A DNA stretch of 9,488 bases from Porphyromonadaceae bacterium (GTDB lineage Bacteria; Bacteroidota; Bacteroidia; Bacteroidales; UBA11471), in assembly GCA_021199145.1 (NCBI GenBank), contig JAJQIP010000085.1, positions 1 through 9,488 on the forward strand, read 5' to 3'. Under the pieces are notes generated by a model. That model searched no databases and had not been told where the DNA came from. It saw only the letters and a list, made by a program, of their open reading frames with translations. Both the position numbers and the translations under genes were made by a program. Each line of letters starts with the position of its first letter. The stretch's first letter is position 1. Below, one piece after another: positions 1-5,169 of the stretch.

Positions 1-20
1 TGCTTCTGTCCATTCTTGTA

Positions 21-38
21 CAAACTTATACAAATGTA
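21..38 (-). promoter_or_regulatory. possible leftward -7 promoter boxes for a gene beyond the left edge
   Basis: Read on the minus strand, this AT-rich patch contains two overlapping-phase matches to the Bacteroidota -7 consensus TAnnTTTG: TACATTTG (38 down to 31) and TAAGTTTG (28 down to 21). The same DNA contains the perfect inverted repeat TTATAC-AAAT-GTATAA (26-41) and the palindrome TTGTACAA (16-23). No good -33 TTTG box is visible at the expected distance for either match. The boxes could serve a leftward gene outside the window, or be chance in AT-rich DNA. The rest of 1-158 shows no convincing gene. Confidence 0.2.
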
Positions 39-158
39 TAAATTTCTTGGGGAATTAAGGCACATTCACTAAAAGTTATCACGCTATCTGCAATTTAAAC
101 GAGGAATATGACCATAAGAAAATCAGAAAAAGACATTTTAAACAAAAAATCATTTTCT

Positions 159-190
159 TTTGGTGGTGCGAAAAAAAAATAGTTACTTTG
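159..190 (+). promoter_or_regulatory. predicted rplS promoter (-33 TTTG, -7 TTACTTTG)
   Basis: A TTTG box at 159-162 is followed after 20 nt by TTACTTTG at 183-190. The latter differs from the Bacteroidota -7 consensus TAnnTTTG only at its second base. The spacing is close to the usual distance for this class of promoter. The spacer contains a run of nine A (171-179). Transcription would start near 197, giving a leader of about 75 nt before rplS. The call rests on consensus matching only. Confidence 0.55.
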
Positions 191-196
191 CCACGC

Positions 197-273
197 TTTT
201 CGTAATCTCTGGCAGGGAGAAGTGTTACCTGTTTATATTACGTTTCATATAACATTTTAAAAAGATAATAGAA
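197..273 (+). promoter_or_regulatory. rplS 5' leader with two small hairpins, possible autoregulatory element
   Basis: Between the predicted transcription start and the rplS ATG lie about 75 nt with two local stem-loops. One is TCTCT/GGAGA (206-210 with 216-220, one G-U pair, five-base loop). The other is GTTTATAT/ATATAAC (231-238 with 247-253, one bulged T). Ribosomal protein genes in several phyla are controlled by leader structures that mimic the rRNA site bound by the protein, so a regulatory role is plausible. I cannot match this leader to a known family, and short hairpins in AT-rich DNA occur by chance. Confidence 0.25.
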
Positions 274-621
274 ATGGATCTAATTAAAGTGGCCGAAGAA
301 GCATTTGCAACAGGTAAGCAGCACCCTTCATTCAAGAGTGGTGACACCATTACCGTGGCCTATCGCATCAAAGAGGGTAACAAAGAGCGGATACAACAGT
401 ATCGTGGAGTGGTTATCCGTATCTCAGGACAAGGAGAAAAAAAGCGCTTTACCGTACGTAAAATGTCTGATAATATCGGTGTGGAACGTATCTTTCCCAT
501 TGAATCACCGTTCATCGACAGTATCACGGTAAATAAAGTCGGAAAAGTTCGTCGGGCTAAATTGTACTATTTACGCAAACTGACTGGTAAAAAGGCTCGT
601 ATAAAAGAGAAGAGAAGCTAG
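274..621 (+). CDS. rplS: 50S ribosomal protein L19
   Basis: The 115-residue product is ribosomal protein L19, a component of the large ribosomal subunit located at the interface with the 30S subunit. It has the full family length and is recognisable throughout: the N-terminal helix, the GDT-V-YRIKEGNKERIQ-Y-GVVI core (about residues 23-49), the FTVRKMSDNIGVERIFP segment (59-75), and the conserved basic tail VRRAKLYYLRKLTGKKARIKE (roughly 92-112). The start ATG at 274 follows an A-rich stretch without a clear Shine-Dalgarno sequence, as is usual in Bacteroidota, and begins exactly where L19 homologues begin. It appears monocistronic here, with its own promoter upstream and a strong hairpin terminator 18 bases after the stop. 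Its usual proteobacterial operon partners (rpsP, rimM, trmD) are not adjacent in this window. No anomalies are visible. Confidence 0.97.
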   Translation: MDLIKVAEEAFATGKQHPSFKSGDTITVAYRIKEGNKERIQQYRGVVIRISGQGEKKRFTVRKMSDNIGVERIFPIESPFIDSITVNKVGKVRRAKLYYLRKLTGKKARIKEKRS

Positions 622-639
622 AAAAAACAGATATTATTT

Positions 640-671
640 AAAACCCCGCTTTGTGTTCAAAGCGGGGTTTT
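640..671. terminator. intrinsic terminator between convergent rplS and HTCS genes
   Basis: A perfect 14-bp stem (640-653 with 658-671) with a TGTT loop carries a GC-rich core CCCCGC/GCGGGG flanked by A and T runs. On the plus strand it ends in TTTTATTTTG, a good terminator for rplS. On the minus strand it ends in TTTTAAAT, about 30 nt after the stop of the HTCS gene. It therefore probably terminates both converging transcripts, though more strongly in the rplS direction. Confidence 0.9.
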
Positions 672-702
672 ATTTTGCTCCTGTTTTGCATATCAGAGAA
701 AT

Positions 703-3700
703 TTATATTTCCCGTAAATAGACGGAAGGCGATTTTCCCGTAATCTTTTTAAAACTTCGGCTGAAATATTTGGGGTCGGCATACCCCACTTTGTAAGCCA
801 CCTCGGCAACAGAAAAGTTCTTGGTTTTCATAAATTGAATGGCCCGTTTTATGCGTACCGTCTGCAAGAAATTGATGGGCGAGTACCCCACAAGGGCCTT
901 CATCTTACGGAAAAAGACACTTCGGCTTAAAGCCATCTCTTGGGCAAGGTCATCGACGCTCAAGTCGGGATTCTCAATATGCTCTTCGATGTAAGCCATC
1001 AGCTTCTGCATGAATTGTTGGTCGGCAGGCATGATAGACAGTTCCGAAAGAGGATATCCGGATTCATTGGAATCCCGTTGGCTGAACTGTTCCATGTATT
1101 TTTCACACAGCTGTTGCTGTTGTTGCAAAATCATCGCAACACGGGCTTTCAACAACTGTGTGCTGAAAGGTTTCACCATATATTCGGCAATGCCACTGTT
1201 GGAACCCCGTATACGGTCATCAAGTGTATCCTTGGCAGTCAATACGACAATCGGAATATGGCAGGTCGTCGCATCGGCTTTTATCCGTTCAGCGAGTGCA
1301 AAGCCGTCAAGTACCGGCATCATGAGATCAGTAATGACCAAATCTGGCAGATACTCGAGTGTCTGCCGCCAACCGTCCTCCCCGTTGACTGCCATATAGA
1401 CTCGATATGTGCGATGAAGGCAACTTTGCAAGAAAGCCCGCAAGTCATCATTATCCTCTACCACCAAAATGGAGAAACGGTCATCATCAGCATCACCCTC
1501 CTCTTCCTCATTCTCCTCCTCAAAGGAAAAGTCATCGGCATCCACGCTGTCGTCCATCAAGAATTCTGACTGTGCGTCGTCTTCAAAATGGGCCTTGCCC
1601 AACAAGAAAGTGACTTCGAAAATACTCCCCTCCTCTTTTTTACTTTGTACCGTGATAGTGGCATGATGCAAATCGACCAACTGCTTCACCAGCGACAATC
1701 CGATTCCCGTTGACTGCATATAAAGATTGTCTTTCAATATGGTATCAAAACGCTGGAAAAGAGTGGGTATTTTCGAAGCACTGATTCCTACTCCCTGGTC
1801 ACATACGGCAATGCGCACCTCCTTGTCGTCACTCTTCACCCGCACAATGATGGATTTGCCTTGTGGTGTATATTTAAAAGCGTTCGAAAGGAGATTGATG
1901 AATATCTTTTCGAATTTGTCTCTATCGGCCCACACATAGACCTCCTCAAGACCCATTTCAAGGCGAAAATCGATGTTATGCAGACGGGCGATGTTCTCAA
2001 AATTCTCCATGAGCGACTCCAACGATTCCCGTACGTTCATTCGCTCGATGAGGAGACGCATCTTCTCATTCTGAATTTTCCGGAAATCAAGGATTTGGTT
2101 AATCAGATTCAACATACGATGGGCATTAGTCTGCACCACGGTCAGATATTTTCTGTCTTCCTCAGGGAGCTTTTCATCGGCAAGAACCTCAGAAAGAGGC
2201 CCTTCGACAAGGGTCAAAGGAGTGCGCAATTCATGCGATACATCCGTGAAGAAACGCAATTTCGCTTCGGTAAGCCGATGTTCAAGTCTTAGGTTGTACC
2301 GCAGTTTATAAATATGAAGATAAATGAAAATTATAAGAGCGAGCAGCACAACAGCGACAAATACATAGAGGCATATGGCCCACGGAGTCTCATAAAATAA
2401 AGGCTTTCTCGTAATCGGTAATATGCGTTCATTGTCGACCCATAAGCCATTGCGATTGGTAGATTTCACCCGCAAATAGAAAGTACCGACAGGCAAGTTT
2501 ACATAACTCGCCGTCAGATTTTCCTGGGTAACCTTCCAATCTTTATCAATCCCTTGCAACTTATAAGCGTACCAAATGGGTAGATTAGAGGAAAAATCAA
2601 TGGCGGCAAAAGATACCGATAACGTTTTCTCTTTTGATTTTAAAACCAACGAATCAATATGCCCGCCGAAAACAATTGGCGGAACATACTGGTTATTATC
2701 TATCTTCCCGGGATTGACAACATACACCCCGGCGGTGGTAGAGACCAACAAGTGACCGTTTTTGTCAATAAATGGCTTATTCTCAGATAACTTAGCATAC
2801 CTGGGCAAAGCTCCATAACCAATATTTTCAAAACTCTCTTTTTGGGGGTCAAATCGCATTAACATATGCTCGGTCTGGACCCATATATATCCCCAGAAAT
2901 CTTCTATTAAATTAATGGCCACATCAGAATAAGATCCGTTCAACTTTGTATATGGGAGGAATTTCTTGTTATCTGAAAGCAAATCCTTGGTGAGAACCTT
3001 GTTCAAACCTCCCCCATATACGGCCAAATAAACATCCCCGCTATGCGTCACCTCTATACCCATAATGTCATTACCTCCCAGACTGTTAGGGTCATCGTTT
3101 TCGCGTACACTGCGATGATAGTGGATATTTTCGGGAGAAGTAAAATTCTCATTGAACGTATAGAGGCCATGGGTCGTTCCCACCAAAATGATACTGTCAC
3201 CTGTCTCGGCAAGACAACGTACCTTTCGTGGATAGACTTTAGATTGGGAGCCTAAACGATTATTTTCATGCAAAAACGATACATCTTCAGCGTCCGGGTC
3301 GGGAATCAGATTTAGTCCCGAGTCATAGCAGCCCACCCACAGACGGCCTTTAAAATCCTGTAAAATGGTATACACGGCATCTCCACTCAGGCTATATACA
3401 TTGCGGGAGTCTTTCTTATAATGTCCTGTTATGGCATACTGTTGGGGTGATTGGTAGCGCAATCGGTACAATCCCTCCCCTCGTGTCCCCAACCAGAGGT
3501 TTTGTGAGTGGTCTTCAAATAGGGAATATATTCCCACGCCAAAAGAGTCTGGCCTCTCCACAATACGACCCGTGGCATTTAGGTAACCCAACGATTTGTC
3601 ACCTTCCCATATCTCAACGAGCCCATCCTTGGTACACACCCACGTACGACCTTTTGAATCAGAGAAAAGAGTGCGTATCTCTCCTTTCATATAATGAGGA

Positions 3701-4950
3701 TGGGGCAACACCTCCCCATTTCCGAACTGCAGCTTGTATAGTCCGATATCACAGGCTATCCATATATTGTCCTGCTTATCTTGAAAGATAGAACGTACTG
3801 GGGATGTTACAGGATATTCCACATTATAGAGTTGCAACATCAGCCGGTCCAGATTGACCTTATACAAACCGCTCTCCCGGAAAAACAGGAATAATTCATC
3901 TTGGTCATTTTTAAAAAAAAATGGTCTTGTAAGGTCAAAATTGGCCCACGTTAAACTCTCCTTGGGAAGCGAAATAGGTTGAATACGACGAGAGGCCACA
4001 TCGAGGAGGTATAATTTTTTGTCCCCGGAGATGAGACAACAACGGGAATCTTCATTATTGAAACAATAGACGACATTCTGCGACCCGGTTGTCGGGAGTT
4101 TTACCAATTCATTCTTTTGGGTATGAACATTGATAAAAACCACACCGGCATTGGTCTGCATCAGAATTGTGGAGTCATTAATCAGTTGCAACTGGTTGAG
4201 ATGAGAAACCTCATAGGGCATATTTTCTACAAACGACAACTCCCCTGTCACCAAACTGTAAAAAGAGACAATACCTGTAGAGGTTCCCAACCATATTACA
4301 CCGTTATTTTCAGCCCAACTTTTATACGACAAATTGTTTTTGAACAATAAATCCCCTACGACAATGACCCCTTTGTCGGTAAGCAACCATTCATTTCCAA
4401 GCGAATCGAGCTTAATTTCATAAACCTTACGTACTCCTGGAGAAGGATTGGGGAATATTTCGATATGGTCAATATTTCCGTCTTCTACGCAGAAAAGTGT
4501 TCCGTCATCATCAATCAACCAGCTGTGTCCATTCTTTAAGACAACGACTTTATGGGCCGAAATGGTGCGATTGTACTTTTCTTCCAAAAGGGATTGCACA
4601 TCAATAAAATGTTGCTCTTGGGTCCGGAATAGACAAAAACGGCTACGCCCCACACACCAAATGTCATTCGCAGTATTTACATACACAAAGTCGAACCGAT
4701 TTTGTGCCAAAGGTTCGTGATTGCCAGGAGTAGCCTTATAACTGGTAAATTTATATCCATCAAAACGGTTCAATCCATCCCACGTTCCAATCCACAATAC
4801 TCCATCTCGGTCTTGAGCGATGGAAGTTACTCGTCCTTGCGAAAGTCCGTCATGTTCGGTATATATCGATAGATGACAATCATTCGGGACTTGTGCCATC
4901 GCAACTGTCGCCAGAAAAGTAAGAGATAGAATTAAGGTAATAAATCTCAT
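703..4950 (-). CDS. hybrid two-component system regulator (HTCS): sensor, kinase, receiver and AraC-type activator in one protein
   Basis: The 1415-residue protein is an inner-membrane hybrid two-component system of the type that controls glycan-use genes in Bacteroidota. Domains in order: signal peptide (1-19, cleavage after AMA); periplasmic sensor of Reg_prop beta-propeller blades (about 25-755), with recurring blades of the form I-x-D-x-x-G-x-x-W-(I/V/L)-G-T-x-x-G-L; Y_Y_Y domain (about 780-845); one transmembrane helix (about 856-881); HisKA with phospho-acceptor His906 in HELRTP; HATPase with N-box Asn1019/Asn1023, G1 Asp1051 and G2 GIGL; a very acidic linker (about 1124-1158); receiver with acidic pair Glu1165/Asp1166, phospho-acceptor Asp1208, Thr1238 and Lys1260; and AraC-type helix-turn-helix (about 1315-1415). 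All catalytic residues look intact. I chose the ATG at 4950 over an in-frame ATG at 4995 because it begins a clean signal peptide and the predicted promoter lies between the two. It diverges from the GH3 gene, its probable target. In the family, an oligosaccharide binds the propellers; the actual ligand cannot be read here. Confidence 0.95.
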   Translation of the reverse strand: MRFITLILSLTFLATVAMAQVPNDCHLSIYTEHDGLSQGRVTSIAQDRDGVLWIGTWDGLNRFDGYKFTSYKATPGNHEPLAQNRFDFVYVNTANDIWCVGRSRFCLFRTQEQHFIDVQSLLEEKYNRTISAHKVVVLKNGHSWLIDDDGTLFCVEDGNIDHIEIFPNPSPGVRKVYEIKLDSLGNEWLLTDKGVIVVGDLLFKNNLSYKSWAENNGVIWLGTSTGIVSFYSLVTGELSFVENMPYEVSHLNQLQLINDSTILMQTNAGVVFINVHTQKNELVKLPTTGSQNVVYCFNNEDSRCCLISGDKKLYLLDVASRRIQPISLPKESLTWANFDLTRPFFFKNDQDELFLFFRESGLYKVNLDRLMLQLYNVEYPVTSPVRSIFQDKQDNIWIACDIGLYKLQFGNGEVLPHPHYMKGEIRTLFSDSKGRTWVCTKDGLVEIWEGDKSLGYLNATGRIVERPDSFGVGIYSLFEDHSQNLWLGTRGEGLYRLRYQSPQQYAITGHYKKDSRNVYSLSGDAVYTILQDFKGRLWVGCYDSGLNLIPDPDAEDVSFLHENNRLGSQSKVYPRKVRCLAETGDSIILVGTTHGLYTFNENFTSPENIHYHRSVRENDDPNSLGGNDIMGIEVTHSGDVYLAVYGGGLNKVLTKDLLSDNKKFLPYTKLNGSYSDVAINLIEDFWGYIWVQTEHMLMRFDPQKESFENIGYGALPRYAKLSENKPFIDKNGHLLVSTTAGVYVVNPGKIDNNQYVPPIVFGGHIDSLVLKSKEKTLSVSFAAIDFSSNLPIWYAYKLQGIDKDWKVTQENLTASYVNLPVGTFYLRVKSTNRNGLWVDNERILPITRKPLFYETPWAICLYVFVAVVLLALIIFIYLHIYKLRYNLRLEHRLTEAKLRFFTDVSHELRTPLTLVEGPLSEVLADEKLPEEDRKYLTVVQTNAHRMLNLINQILDFRKIQNEKMRLLIERMNVRESLESLMENFENIARLHNIDFRLEMGLEEVYVWADRDKFEKIFINLLSNAFKYTPQGKSIIVRVKSDDKEVRIAVCDQGVGISASKIPTLFQRFDTILKDNLYMQSTGIGLSLVKQLVDLHHATITVQSKKEEGSIFEVTFLLGKAHFEDDAQSEFLMDDSVDADDFSFEEENEEEEGDADDDRFSILVVEDNDDLRAFLQSCLHRTYRVYMAVNGEDGWRQTLEYLPDLVITDLMMPVLDGFALAERIKADATTCHIPIVVLTAKDTLDDRIRGSNSGIAEYMVKPFSTQLLKARVAMILQQQQQLCEKYMEQFSQRDSNESGYPLSELSIMPADQQFMQKLMAYIEEHIENPDLSVDDLAQEMALSRSVFFRKMKALVGYSPINFLQTVRIKRAIQFMKTKNFSVAEVAYKVGYADPKYFSRSFKKITGKSPSVYLREI

Positions 4951-4969
4951 CGAATAAGTTTCTGTTAAG

Positions 4970-4995
4970 CAAATATAAGAATATATCTCATACAA
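4970..4995 (-). promoter_or_regulatory. predicted promoter of the HTCS gene
   Basis: On the minus strand, TATATTTG (4977 down to 4970) matches the Bacteroidota -7 consensus TAnnTTTG exactly. It lies about 20 nt before the ATG at 4950, so the leader would be very short. The nearest TTG (4995-4993) is only 15 nt upstream and another (5004-5002) is 24 nt upstream; neither has the usual spacing of about 20, so the -33 box is weak. The box position argues against translation from the upstream ATG at 4995. Confidence 0.5.
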
Positions 4996-5093
4996 CAGTT
5001 ACAACCGAACAAAAAAGGAACCTATTTGACCAGAAAATCACCCTCTTCCTTACGCTCCGACTCTTCCCGAGACAATTCTGTTAAAAAAATGCA

Positions 5094-5101
5094 TATCTTT
5101 G
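5094..5101 (+). promoter_or_regulatory. predicted -7 box of the GH3 gene promoter
   Basis: TATCTTTG matches the Bacteroidota -7 consensus TAnnTTTG exactly and is followed by C. The expected -33 position (about 5070-5073) has no TTTG or TTG. A good -7 box with no -33 box is what one would expect of a promoter that depends on an activator such as the adjacent HTCS; this is inference. Transcription would start near 5108, giving a leader of about 60 nt before the ATG at 5170. Confidence 0.5.
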
Positions 5102-5107
5102 CACATA

Positions 5108-5152
5108 TTGTGAACTTTTTCCCGAATATTAATCTCTTTCTTTGTGAACCTT
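5108..5152 (+). repeat. two direct copies of TTGTGAAC-Y-TT in the GH3 leader region
   Basis: TTGTGAACTTT (5108-5118) and TTGTGAACCTT (5142-5152) match at 10 of 11 positions and start 34 bp apart, in the same orientation, between the predicted GH3 -7 box and the start codon. Paired direct repeats are a common form for AraC-family operators, but activator sites normally lie upstream of the promoter. These copies lie downstream of the -7 box I identify, so they could be a leader element, an operator for another start site, or chance. Confidence 0.3.
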
Positions 5153-5169
5153 AAAAACAGTGAAACACT

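Noticed and set aside
1..60. Inverted repeat TTATAC-AAAT-GTATAA and palindrome TTGTACAA as a mobile-element end or attachment site
   Set aside because: The arms are short and AT-rich, no matching copy is seen elsewhere in the window, and no recombinase or transposase gene is present.
108..182. 24-codon reading frame with a GAGGA just upstream, encoding a short basic peptide
   Set aside because: It overlaps both boxes of the predicted rplS promoter, its Shine-Dalgarno spacing is only 2 nt, and its composition reflects A-rich DNA; nothing supports it as a gene.
940..1569. 209-codon open frame on the plus strand
   Set aside because: It lies wholly antisense to the kinase, receiver and AraC-coding part of the HTCS gene and shows no recognisable domain; it is a shadow of the conserved minus-strand frame.
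4951..4995. Fifteen-residue N-terminal extension of the HTCS from an ATG at 4995
   Set aside because: The downstream ATG at 4950 begins a clean signal peptide, and an exact -7 promoter box lies at 4970-4977, so the extension is probably not transcribed.
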